Shown one piece after another: positions 22,768-32,792 of a DNA stretch of 64,000 nt. The notes beneath the pieces were generated by a model. The model saw only the letters and a list, made by a program, of their open reading frames with translations. It was not told where the DNA came from and did no database searches. How positions within the stretch are numbered: position 1 is the stretch's first letter; each line of letters starts with the position of its first letter. The stretch is from Letharia columbiana (lineage: Eukaryota > Ascomycota > Lecanoromycetes > Lecanorales > Parmeliaceae), in assembly GCF_014066305.1 (NCBI RefSeq), contig NW_023501101.1, positions 236,898 to 300,897 on the forward strand, in the 5' to 3' direction. A program made the position numbers and the translations under genes.

Positions 22768-24468
22768 CTACGTGACGCCGGTCATGTTTGGCATTGCGCG
22801 GACCACAGTGTGGTCACCCCTTGCTTCCATCTCTCTGATCTGGCGAATAGCATCACGGATCCACCACGAATCCCATCCACGCTCGAAGATGATTCTTTGT
22901 GAACGACTCTCAGCCGAGACTGCAACTGATGGGATCTTCGCCCAACCATCGAAGCCTTCGCCCTCTGGTCTTGTCCCTTCAGGCTCGTGGACCCCAGCGG
23001 TCGTTGCTTTCCTCATCGATTCACCTATCTTTCTGTTCACTGTTTCTTCCACGCCTATAGTGACGCCTTCCGCGTCCACCCATTCGACCAACCGCCTTTT
23101 CTGATAGCTATCGGTGAAGATTGACATTTCGTGATTGGGAAGAGACACCCTGTTCCGGTAGACATCTCGCCAAGCCATTGCTGTCGCATTATCTTGAAAA
23201 CATTCAGGTATATACCCCTGACCGATCTTAACCGTTTCAAGCGCTCGCCATGCCCCACACCAGTCTATCTGGTCATATTTCAGTGCTTGCACCCAGGGAA
23301 AGCAGCCGGTCAGATCCAGCCACTTCAAGCAGTACGACGATTTACTCAGACGACGCAGGATCGAAGCGGCCTCGGTCCAGTCGTTGTCAAAACTGCTGTA
23401 GAAGCTGCTTGCACCAAAATTGACATCTCCTTGGGGAGTCTCTCGATAAGCAGTGGCAGAGTTCGGTGAGATCATGGGAGTCGGCCAGTAGGCTAGCGAG
23501 AGATGTGTGATGGTCGCCAAGTGAGGTGCCAGGTCTAGCAACCCTTTCCATGTCGCTGCGTTGTTTGGACGGGAAAGAGACAGATGGGTCAAGGAATAGA
23601 ACCTGGGCAAACCTGACGGTACAGCCAGAGGATCGGGCGTATCCCAGCTTTCTGGTACTCCATCTGAGGTCTCTTCTCCAGTAGATATCGTCTTCTTGGC
23701 CGTAAGGATATCCTTTAGATGTTTCAGCTTCAGAGGGTGACCTATGGACTTGGATAGATCTAAGCGTGCAAGGCCGTGGACGCCTGTAGCGTCCTCCAGC
23801 TCTGTATCGTCCAGAAACAGCACCTCAAGTCCTGCCTTATCGGTGCCACTATCGCTGTAACGAGCGATGTAAGTGAGCAGAGCTTCTTTATACCGGACTG
23901 GGATAGTAGCTAGATAATACTGGTCGTACTGCACATGCCAGTCCCAATTCATGGTCAGCGCCTTCAGAGATGTGTGAATAAGACTGCCATGATTTGGGAG
24001 AAAGGATCCGGGAAGCTGTTCGGTCTTTGCGTTTGTGCCACCTAGCAATATTTGTGCGTTCCCTGGCTTTTGTCCTCTTACTTGCTCTCTTCTCTTCAGC
24101 CAACTGACCGGTGGAGCCGGACCGGCTGGTCCTCGTGCCCGCCCTGTGACTCGTAGACCAGGGCGAGGCCGTGGTGATGGGGCATCTTCTGGAAGCTGGA
24201 GAATGCTTCTCAACGACGGCGGTAGAGATGGTCCTGCCCCGGGACTCAGGACTTGTGAGGAAGGTCGACAAATTTGACTTCCCAGCAGTGACGGTGAGAT
24301 TCCTTGGCTGATCCGGAGTTGCTGTATACGATCATTCACAGAGTTTCCTGAAGGGCTATTATTTGACCCTAGCGAGCGCGCATCTTTGGGCTTGCCGGAG
24401 GACAAGAGTGAAGGGTGAGCAGGGCTACTTGGTTTAGTATCATAGGTCGGCGCTCTCTTCTTTGGCAT
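22768..24468 (-). CDS. Conserved fungal leucine-rich-repeat-like protein (often labelled 'tafazzin')
   Basis: Single exon, 566 residues. The N-terminal 130 residues are Pro/Ser/Arg-rich and disordered. From about residue 165 (LKALTMNWDWHVQYDQYYLA) an irregular series of leucine-rich units appears: LEVLFLDDTELED, LARLDLSKS, LTHLSLSR, ITHLSLAYWP, LKWLDLTGC. These are spaced 25-80 residues apart, as in F-box/LRR-type proteins, though no F-box is visible. The C-terminus (IIFERGWDSWWIRDAIRQIR) is distinctive. In several ascomycete genomes this family carries the name tafazzin, but no acyltransferase HX4D motif is present, so I treat that name as a mis-transfer. Its ATG lies only 80 bp from the transposon end at 24548. 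Confidence 0.8.
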   Translation of the reverse strand: MPKKRAPTYDTKPSSPAHPSLLSSGKPKDARSLGSNNSPSGNSVNDRIQQLRISQGISPSLLGSQICRPSSQVLSPGAGPSLPPSLRSILQLPEDAPSPRPRPGLRVTGRARGPAGPAPPVSWLKRREQVRGQKPGNAQILLGGTNAKTEQLPGSFLPNHGSLIHTSLKALTMNWDWHVQYDQYYLATIPVRYKEALLTYIARYSDSGTDKAGLEVLFLDDTELEDATGVHGLARLDLSKSIGHPLKLKHLKDILTAKKTISTGEETSDGVPESWDTPDPLAVPSGLPRFYSLTHLSLSRPNNAATWKGLLDLAPHLATITHLSLAYWPTPMISPNSATAYRETPQGDVNFGASSFYSSFDNDWTEAASILRRLSKSSYCLKWLDLTGCFPWVQALKYDQIDWCGAWRALETVKIGQGYIPECFQDNATAMAWRDVYRNRVSLPNHEMSIFTDSYQKRRLVEWVDAEGVTIGVEETVNRKIGESMRKATTAGVHEPEGTRPEGEGFDGWAKIPSVAVSAESRSQRIIFERGWDSWWIRDAIRQIREMEARGDHTVVRAMPNMTGVT

Positions 24469-24589
24469 GGGACCTTTGAGACGTGTAGTATGTAGAAGAA
24501 CGGCATTGGCATGGGGGTGGCGCGGACAAGTTATCGGGAGTCAGTTATGAATTGCAAATTAAATAAGAATGCTTGGCAAAGCTAATTTA

Positions 24590-24653
24590 GCTCCGCCTCC
24601 GACTTTTTGTTAGCGCCATTCATAGAAAATTGTAGAGAACGTACTTGCCACTC
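24590..24653 (+). repeat. Left terminal inverted repeat of nested element
   Basis: Begins GCTCCGCCTCCGACTTTTTG; pairs with 25265-25328 with a single mismatch (GCGCC versus GCGTC). Confidence 0.9.
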
Positions 24654-24906
24654 TTGTACCAGCCCACTCTTATCAGCATGCTTATGCTCTGAAACGATTA
24701 GGTCAGGGAGAAGGTCATAGAGAAGGTGGAGGATTTTGATTGATATTACGTAGTATTTCATTGTAACTACTCTGTTATCTCCATAGTCAAATGCTCCAAA
24801 TCTCGTTCAAATGCCTCAATTTCGCCGTCAAATATGTAGCCTGCAGTGCTCTGCTTGAAATGCTCCACCGCAAATCTATCACAGCCACTAACATCGATTA
24901 TATGCT

Positions 24907-25158
24907 TCAGAAATCCCGCTGGTAGTCAAGAAGAGCGTCTAAAGCAGCAGGTGAGAGGCTGCGGCATCGCCCTTGTGTATGAATGTACCTGTCACGAGGG
25001 ATCACGGTGTCACCATAGATAGCAAGGTTCCGCTCCCATCGATACGCCGTCGATACACTGGAACAGGCATCCGCAGCTACGGCTTCAGGTCGCCAATGGG
25101 ATTCGAGCAAGAGTTGGGCACGCTGGCGTACAGAGGGATCCTTTCTGAATGGTGGCAT
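24907..25158 (-). pseudogene. N-terminal fragment of a Tc1/mariner-like transposase
   Basis: 83 codons from an ATG at 25158. The helix-turn-helix part (RKDPSVRQRAQLLLESHW; VSTAYRWERNLAIYGDTVIP) matches the DNA-binding N-terminus of fungal Tc1/IS630-like transposases that continue into a DDE_3 domain. Here the frame stops after ALDALLDYQRDF, and the sequence after the stop is terminal-repeat-proximal DNA, so the catalytic domain was deleted. It may still encode a DNA-binding peptide but cannot be a functional transposase. Confidence 0.75.
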
Positions 25159-25264
25159 CGCGTCCGGAGCAAGGGCTGGCGATGTGGCTATTACACGCCT
25201 AAGTCAGAGGCAAAACACCAGGAAAAGCGTGTATACCCACTAGCTTCGGTATCACGAATGTCGT

Positions 25265-25328
25265 GAGTGGCAAGTACGTTCTCTACAATTTTCTATGAAT
25301 GACGCTAACAAAAAGTCGGAGGCGGAGC
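25265..25328 (-). repeat. Right terminal inverted repeat of nested element
   Basis: Reverse complement of 24590-24653 with one mismatch over 64 positions. Confidence 0.9.
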
Positions 25329-25504
25329 TGAATCGGGTGCTTCTATACCTCAGCCAATGCTAAATAAAATACCGTTAGCATAGTTTCAGGGTGGCTGCGC
25401 CATATTTGTATGGGCGCCATACCAAAATAAGGCGCGACGTCGCCGAGACATCGTTGTCGTCGTCAGCGACCTCGCTGTCACTTGTAATGGGGCGGGGAAT
25501 AGGG

Positions 25505-25768
25505 CGGGGAAGGCTTTTAGGCTAGCCATCGCAGTCCGCCTGCATTGCTACCTGTCAGGGCGGAATTTGTATGGGGGATGTAGCGGAGTTGGCGGCCTAC
25601 TATGGAGGTTTCGGAAGACCTCGCTGTCGCCTCTTATGAGGTGGAGAAGGCTTCTAGATAGCCACCGAGGCCCGCAGGCCTTGCTGCCGCTCAGGGCGGA
25701 ATTTACATGAGGGATGCAGCGGAGTTGGCAGTCTACTATGGGGGGTTTAGGGACACCTCGCTGTCGCC
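25505..25768 (+). repeat. Two imperfect tandem 137-bp units in the outer transposon
   Basis: Units 25505-25631 and 25642-25768 align at an offset of 137 bp. Both contain AGGCTT.TAG..TAGCCA, TCAGGGCGGAATTT, ATG.AGCGGAGTTGGC and end with ACCTCGCTGTCGCC. The same 13-mer recurs in direct orientation near 25469 and inverted near 26484, giving sub-terminal repeats in opposite orientation near the two ends, a layout often seen for transposase-binding sites. Confidence 0.7.
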
Positions 25769-25908
25769 ATAGAGGGGTTCCATTGGGGGTTCCATTGGGG
25801 GGCTATCTACTCCGCATCCTCCATGCGATGCCACCTCGGAGGCACCTCTAATCTGGCTATATCATGCCCATCATTAGCGAGCTCCTTCAGGGCCTCTTGG
25901 GCACCCTG

Positions 25909-26442
25909 CTATCGAATAGGGCCCGTCATTTGACGTAATATAGCCACCCAGTACGCGTCGAATTCTTCAGCTGTCCAGCAAATAGGTGTGCCTAACGAGA
26001 AAGCAGCTTGACGCGTCTCTGGGGTATGAGGGGGTAACTTCAGCATTGTTGACGCCAGCTCCGGGGGTATCACTGGGGCGGGCTTGCTACGCTTGCTACC
26101 CTTTTGGGGGTGTTCTTTCCGCTCGTCTAGGGAGGTAAACGCCTTGCGTTTGTGGGAGGAGGGGGAGGTAGAGGGCTTCGGAGGGGGCGACGGTGACCTG
26201 GACGCGTCAGAATAGGTGGGCCTGCTCCATTCGCCATCGCTGGAGCCACTATCTTCTTCCTTAAGTGGCAAGAATTCGTCCGAGTACTCTGCTTCCGGGG
26301 TGCGGTCTCGATTAATACCCTCCGGGTTGCTACCATACCAATCGAGCTCCTCCTGGGTATCCTCAAAGACCCCATACTGTGGGGGCTGGCGCACGAGGCG
26401 GGGTACGACATTGAGGCTATTGAGAATGGTATACGCGAAGAT
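25909..26442 (-). pseudogene. Decayed frame inside the outer transposon
   Basis: The minus strand is open for about 178 codons from just after a TAA (26443-26445) to the stop at 25909, with protein-like text (LNSLNVVPRLVRQPPQYGVF; EELDWYGSNPEGINRDRTPE; ETRQAAFSLGTPICWTAEEF) but no ATG near its start. The middle is Ser/Pro-rich and basic (HKRKAFTS, KGSKRSKPA). It is probably a captured or element-encoded accessory protein that lost its first exon. Family not recognised. Confidence 0.4.
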
Positions 26443-26772
26443 TTAACGATAGCGAGGTGTGGGAGGTGTGGGAGGGTAGAGGGTGGCGACAGCGAGGTAT
26501 GGGGAAGACGGTAAGATCAGCCAGGACGTGTCCCCTATTTACTACTGCAATCTCTTACTAATCAGGGGAATGTGGCTGGGTCGGCCTAATGGCTCTCCGG
26601 TACTGTACACTAGCGTTGGCTGAGGTTTAGAAGCACCCGCTGAATCAGCTTTGCCAAGCATTCTTATTTAATTTGCAATTCATAAAGCCCTATGTACCTA
26701 CGGCGGGGACAAAATCTCAGAATAACCTTGTGCACAGTCTAATAAGTCTCTGACATTACGCTCATCCCAATC

Positions 26773-28856
26773 ATGAAGCGCAAGTTAGATGAGGATGATG
26801 TCCCCATGGCTGTCGATACGACTCATGCTTCCAAGAAACCCTCCAATTTTAATTCCCTCGGCCTGGATTCCCGGCTCCTCCAAGCTGTTGCGCAGCAGAA
26901 TTTCTCTGCCCCAACGCTGGTCCAATCCAGAGCGATACCGCTTGCTCTTGAGGGCAAAGACATACTAGGTATGACGATCAAGAGTTTGGGAGAAAGGTTC
27001 TGACAACTGATTTGCTCCTTCCAGCTCGCTCCAAGACTGGCTCTGGCAAGACTGCTGCATACATCCTTCCAATCCTCCAATCGATACTGCAGAAAACATC
27101 GGTCTATGATCCTTCGTGCCCTCCAACTTTCACACAGCTAACCTCGTAATTAGACCAGCACCACCCACAAAACTACATCTGCCCTTATCCTTGTTCCCAC
27201 CCATGAGCTTGCCAAGCAGGTCTCCGATGCAGCCTCCAACTTCTCAGCTTTTTGTTTGAAGGACATTCGAGCCGTCAATCTCAATCCCCTCAGCGCCACC
27301 AAAAAGAAAATACCTGAAAGTGTGCAGCGGTCACTTCTGGCGGAAGCCCCGGACATTGTCGTTGCTACGCCGGCTCGTGCATCTCTATATCTACAAAGCT
27401 CGGCGTTTTCTGTCGAAAAACTCGCACACCTAGTGATAGACGAGGCGGACCTGATCCTCTCATATGGCCACGATGATGATCTGCAGATAATCGCTGAGGC
27501 GGTGCCAAAAGGGGTTCAAACAATCCTATTGAGCGCAACCCTAAGTACCGAAGTCAACACCCTCAAAGGTCTCTTCTGCCGAAATCCAGCAGTCTTGGAC
27601 CTTCAAGAGACAGTGGACGACGGCGGTGGAGTCAGTCAATATACCGTCAGGTACGTTCATCGGGCTCTATCTTTGCAACACTCTTGCAGCTGCTAAATTG
27701 TATGCTTCACAGATGCGCTGAGGACGCGAAATTCCTTTTAGCATACGTGATCTTTAAGTTGAAATTGATCAAAGGAAAGTGTATCATCTTTGTCGCGGAT
27801 ATTGACAGATGCTACCGCTTGAAGCTATTCTTCGAGCAGTTCGGAATCAAGAGTTGTGTTCTCAACTCAGAATTACCGGTCAATTCACGTGTTCATGTTG
27901 TTGAAGAGTTCAATAAGAATGTCTATGATATCATAATAGCTTCCGATGAACATGAGGTCTTGGACGTCCGAGAGGGGCGTCATTCCAAAAAGTCAAAGAC
28001 CGCAATCGATGGACCGAGTGCGTCTCATGGCGATGACGACGCTACCAACGGTGAAGATCCACCGTCAAAATCTCCAGCAAGCAGTACTACCCACGATGAC
28101 GCAGCATCTGATTCGGCAAAGCCTGCCGACCTGAAGAAGCAACGAAAGAAGAGCAAGGAAAGTAAAGAGTATGGCATATCGCGCGGCATCGATTTCCAAA
28201 ATGTGGCTTGCGTTCTTAATTTTGATCTGCCCACATCGTCCAAATCGTATACACATCGCATCGGAAGGACCGCACGGGCTGGGAAAACCGGAATGGCGTT
28301 ATCGTTTGTTGTGCCTGCAGAGCATTATCATAAGCACAAACCCACTACCCTTTCTAGTGCACAACACGATGAAGAGGTCTTGGACACGATCATGAGACTC
28401 CAAAAGAAGAAAGGCAAGGAGGTGAAGGATTACCACTTTGATATGAAGCAGGTAGAATCTTTCCGCTACCGTATGAACGACGCATTAAGAGCAGTCACGC
28501 GGGTTGCCGTTCGAGAGGCACGGACCCGAGAGCTCAGGCAGGAGCTCTTGAATAGTGAGAAATTGAAGAGGCATTTCGAGGAGAACCCAGAGGACTTGCA
28601 TCACTTGAGGCACGATGGCGAACTCAGAGCAGCGAGAATCCAGTCCCATCTTAGGCACATCCCAGAGTATCTTTTGCCAAGCAATGGCAAGAAAGGCATA
28701 GCAGGAGAGGACATTGGCTTCGTTGGATTGAGGAAGAACACTGACAATAGGATCAGGAAAGCGAGAATGCAGAATCGTATGAAAGGGAAAGGCAAGAAGC
28801 CTGCAGGACGGAAGTCAGATCCTTTGAAAACTTTCAACGCGAAGGGAAGACATTAG
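26773..28856 (+). CDS. dbp9: ATP-dependent DEAD-box RNA helicase Dbp9 (60S ribosome assembly)
   Basis: Nucleolar DEAD-box helicase (Dbp9/DDX56 type) required for 27S pre-rRNA processing and large-subunit assembly. Four exons: 26773-26968, 27025-27101, 27154-27650, 27713-28856; introns 56, 52 and 62 nt. Product 637 residues, normal for the family. Motifs in order: Q-motif region ([25 protein letters not shown]), [34 protein letters not shown], and C-terminal GISRGIDF and [11 protein letters not shown] basic/acidic insertion with KKSKT and DDDATNGED sits before motif V, and the C-terminus is Lys/Arg-rich, both typical of Dbp9. The second intron has an unusual GTCTAT donor but is fixed by phase and by a CTAAC branch site. 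The ATG is 91 bp from the transposon at 26682. Confidence 0.95.
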
Positions 28857-31061
28857 CATCAAGCCCACGAAAACTTACAGCGTCTTCATCTTACTGGTGA
28901 CTCTTCGTGCCGCCTTCGAGGGAGGAAAGGGCACAGTTTGCTAGGCGACGAGCAATCTTGACAGCAACTCCAGTGGTTTGGACCTACCGATAACCCACTC
29001 TCGTGATCTTTGTAGCACCAAACTTTGGGGTGAAACCATTTACTTGCCATAGTGCTCCATATCTTTGGCACTCAATTAGGTTGACTGTGCAAGTGCTTCA
29101 GGAGGCAGCACATTGGCCACGAGATGCTTCAATTGCGTCGCCTGGCGCCTCTGGAAGCAAAGCGCTGCACTCACCAGCGTTGACGAAATCTGACCCATTG
29201 TGACTCACGGAATAGGAAGGTCTTGCCTCTCAAGCTGCCGAGACAATCTTGAGGAGAGCCAGACTGCACACCGTGCTCTTGTAAACCTGACCTGCATATC
29301 TCTCAAAGCATGAAATCTACTCTATCGATTTGCTAGTGCATTATGCAAAATGAAATTTGTTGTTCTTATTGCATGGTCTTGCAATGTATAAAGCCCCTGG
29401 AGTTCTCATCGACCGATCTCAATATATCGATTATGTTGTATGGCCCCGGAAGACATACCCAAGGATTCCGGCCATATCAACTGGCGAAAGCCATCACAGG
29501 CAAGTGATTCATACTGCTGATGACTAAGAGTTGTACGGAACCTTGCGGTCGGGGTCGAAAGGATCGTGTGGCCTTCGGAAATGCTGTTGCCCGAAAGAGC
29601 GCTCGCAATCACGGCAGGCACGTTATCCGAATTCCAGCACAAATGATCCACGGTATAGAAGTACCGACGTCAGCTGCGCTGGATTGACAAATCGAATCAA
29701 AGCCCATTTGAATTTCTCCATCTACTATGTCACATGAGACGAGAATTTTCACTAACTTCCCCGGATGCGAAGTTGTGCTTCGGTCGTCGTTCCTACAATC
29801 CTACGATCTATGTGCACGAAACAGAATTGAGCATCGCTTCCAAAAGAGCTGCTAAAATATCTCTCAGCGAACGCTTCCAAAATCCCAGACAGCACGAGCT
29901 GAGCAAGGATCTGGATGAGCACCCCACGCACTACGTCAGTGCACGTGAGAAGAATATTTTCCTTTGTACAGCCTGCTGTATCGTCCTCTGAGTTTTTGAC
30001 AGCCAATATATTTCCTACGATCTAGATGCCTGAAACAGTACACCGACGCGATGCAGTTGAGCTTACTTGAGATTAGATTTAGGAGCCGCAAAAGCAGTGC
30101 AGGGGATCACGAGCCAATGGGTTCTTGAGCTTCACCAACCAAGCGGTCACTCATGGAAGTAGGCGTTAAGGCAAATGCGGAGTTTGTGTCATACAGTCCC
30201 ACAGCAAAAGAGATTGGGGAGGCTTTGACGGGTCATCGGCAGAGTAAGATAGATCAGCAGGCCAGGAATCCGCTTTCACTGACCTTCTCTCGCTTTTATC
30301 CACTCTACTCAGTATGATAGGTACAAAATACCTCAGGAGGCAAGGGCTTATATGTCACCATTGCCATGTAAGCGATAGCCGCACCAGACAAGAAGGTGAA
30401 CCGCGTTTCACTTACCATATTTGCCTCAGAAATTCCTCGATTAGTCCCTTTGTCCTCTTCGACTGCGCAAATCGACGACATATCCCCACCATCGGCGTGG
30501 CCACAGGGGTTGTTTTGCCCTACGCTGCAACTTGAGTGGGCGGCAACCCCAGGATCCCACATGATGTGGGGGCAATTCTGTTCACCGCCCTTATCAATCT
30601 CAGCATGCCGTCTCTTGTGCGTTTCGAATCGAACGGTCGACTGGCTTGCCTTGCCTTTGGTCGCTTCATGCATCTTGTTTCAATAGGTTAGGCGCCGCTC
30701 CCGATCCTCATTGCCTGCCTGACCTTGCCCGTCATATATGCTCGCAATGGGTTAGCGGCGCTTGGTTTACACTGGTTGTTTCAACGGCCTTGATTTCAAC
30801 CGCGATGCTTTCGATCCCCATGATCACCGTCATAGTTTGACTCCAATATTGCTCGCGCCCTTGCGAGTACAAATACCCAGCTTCTTCCCCCACAGATATC
30901 TCCATAAAAATCTCCATAGCATCGAAGATCATTGAGAACCTTAACCAAGGTACCCACAATTACGAATAGCATAGCAATATCTCCATACAGTCTTCTGCAC
31001 TCGACATCGATCACCCTATATCCCAGTACTACCAACCAACATCCCCACCCAATCAATCAAC
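28857..31061. other. Long intergenic region
   Basis: About 2.2 kb downstream of dbp9 and upstream of the secreted-protein gene. Several short frames exist on both strands but none has a recognisable motif or consistent codon use. The last 100 bp are an A/C- and CT-rich leader (CAATCAATCAAC before the ATG). Confidence 0.4.
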
Positions 31062-31496
31062 ATGAAGCTCTCCTCAGCAGCCATCACCGTAGCCGCCATT
31101 TCTCTCCTCTCTACCACGCACGCCGCCCCCTTGGCTTTCAAGAATGGCGAAATCACCGGCCATCTCCACCACCGCCGTGGCTCCGACATTTCCGACATCT
31201 CAAGCGCCTCCAGCGCCAGCGAAGCCATCGACGACCTAGACATTGGCTTCGAGCCCGGAGCCACCCTCCTCCTCCCCCGCATCTTCAACTTCTTCAAGCG
31301 TCAAAGCTCCTCCAGCGCCGCCATCTCCACGTCGGTCTCACCATCGGCGCAGTCGACCGATGACGAGGCCACGTCCGGAACGACGGATGCAGATCTCCAC
31401 ACGGAAGACATGACGCCCGATTACGAATCGTATGGGTTCGCCTCCGAGGGCGGCGACGTTACCGCATTGGCTCCGGTCAGGGAGGTCAAGGAATAA
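31062..31496 (+). CDS. Small secreted protein (effector-like, unknown function)
   Basis: 144 codons from an ATG in a typical fungal context (ATCAACATGAAG). A clear signal peptide (MKLSSAAITVAAISLLSTTHA) is followed by a short pro-region. Dibasic sites HHRRG and FFKRQ look like Kex2 cleavage sites; after the second the chain is Ser/Thr-rich and acidic with no cysteine. No domain is recognised. Cys-poor Ser/Thr-rich secreted proteins of this size may be cell-wall or host-interaction proteins, but nothing here shows which. Confidence 0.65.
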   Translation: MKLSSAAITVAAISLLSTTHAAPLAFKNGEITGHLHHRRGSDISDISSASSASEAIDDLDIGFEPGATLLLPRIFNFFKRQSSSSAAISTSVSPSAQSTDDEATSGTTDADLHTEDMTPDYESYGFASEGGDVTALAPVREVKE

Positions 31497-32792
31497 AAGG
31501 CGCGACCAAGTCGTGACGGGCTTGGAGGGTTTCTGTGTACGATATTATTGACCACAATGACGACGACGATGACGATCAGAGCGATAAGCAACGACTCGCA
31601 CAAGGCGCGGGCCGGACCCGCTGCTTCTCCACGCACCGCTTAGGATTAGGATGGATGGATGGATGGGCCGACCGGGGGATGGGGTGATATGCTTGGGTTC
31701 CTGCGGGTGAGAAATTGATATCGTTGTCTTGTTGCGGAATGCTTCGGCGTTTTTGGAGGACACTGCTACCGCTGTGCGTGCAAGCTTGGGTGGGAGACGA
31801 CCAGGGGTTGAGGCGAGGGGAGAGAAAGGATTGAGATTGCTCGTTACACTTTGGGAGATTGACCGCGACTGCATGAAAATCGTTTCGCTTGTTTCGCTGG
31901 GATCTAGCTCGTCGATCAGATCGCCGTCGTCTTAAGTTAGATACAGAGGATAAAAAATTTATCAAATCACTTCAACCCCCAACTTTCCCCCCCCCGCCCC
32001 CCCACAAACCAAATCTGACTTCCGATCCCTTCACCTCGCTCCGATCCTCGCCCGTCTCCTCTGCGCTTCGAATCCTCGCCTCGCCGCGATTGATGTACAG
32101 TACGCAGACTCGGCCCGTGGAACGAATCACCCGGAAAGAGGGATGCCATCTCGTCAGCTCTTTCCCCAGGTACAACGAAGCGGTGCCATGATGTAGATAC
32201 AGTCATCCGACCCCGTCTGCTGCGTGAAACAAACAAACAAACAAACAAGAAAAGAATTCCCGCATCGTCGGATTACCGAGACGAGGGACTAAGGAAGAGG
32301 ATGGCGGATGGAGGCCAGGAAGCCACGGCGACTTCGTCTGTTGTGAACCTTGATCCGGCTCCGTTTGTTTTAGGAGGGTCGGTCGAACGTTTCGAGGCGG
32401 AGGATGAGTGCTGCAATGGGTGGGGTGGAGATGGGGGGATTTTGTGTAGGACATTCGAGCTGCTACCCGGGGGGGGGATGATGGAAGGTTCCGATGGGAT
32501 AGGTTGGGAGGGTGGGTGGAGTGGTGGACTTGTTTGTTTGTAATCGTGTCGCTCGGAGATTTCATTGCGTGCTATGTTCGTTGATAACGATTGATCGCTA
32601 ACCTGCCCAGCAGCAGGAATATATGCAGATGCGTCAAGGAAAGACAGGGCGTGAGCCGTGGTATCTGAGGATGCAAATCTAAGAAGGCGCCAAATTCACT
32701 TATGCAAGCGCAACGTCGCAGGCCTCATGTATCCCGTGTCTTCGTGAATGTACAGCCATCGTAGCCTAAGAACCGGTACAGTACTGATCCTC
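31497..32792. other. Convergent intergenic region with simple repeats
   Basis: 1.3 kb between convergent genes. It holds a C9-G-C7 tract (31987-32003) and an (AAAC)5 microsatellite (32227-32246). Open frames here are low-complexity shadows; no gene supported. Confidence 0.5.

Larger units (their letters stand above)
24590..25328. mobile_element. Nested deleted Tc1/mariner-like element with 64-bp terminal inverted repeats
   Basis: 739 bp bounded by 64-bp inverted repeats (24590-24653 and 25265-25328) that differ at one position. Flanks are TA on the left and TG on the right, fitting a TA target duplication with one change. It sits inside the left terminal repeat of the outer element, whose repeat is thereby split. 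It carries the first 83 codons of a transposase on the minus strand and nothing of the DDE domain, so it is an internal-deletion derivative that needs an active relative in trans. Confidence 0.85.
24548..26682. mobile_element. Non-autonomous DNA transposon (2.1 kb), interrupted by a second element
   Basis: Both ends carry the same terminal inverted repeat: TGAATTGCAAATTAAATAAG... at 24548 and its reverse complement ending at 26682. The match covers 36 bp exactly and then continues (GGGTGCTTCTA.ACCTCAGCCAA.GCTA). On the left this continuation appears only after the nested element (from about 25333). TA dinucleotides flank both ends (24546-24547, 26683-26684), as with Tc1/mariner/pogo-type insertions. 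The interior is GC-rich with sub-terminal repeats and one decayed frame, and no transposase catalytic domain is visible. Without the nested element it would be about 1.4 kb. Confidence 0.8.

Noticed and set aside
26127..26411. 94-codon minus-strand frame with ATG inside the outer transposon
   Set aside because: Overlaps the more protein-like frame 25909-26442 and is Pro/Arg low-complexity.
30305..30673. 122-codon minus-strand frame with several Cys
   Set aside because: No signal peptide, domain or codon bias; flanking sequence looks non-coding.
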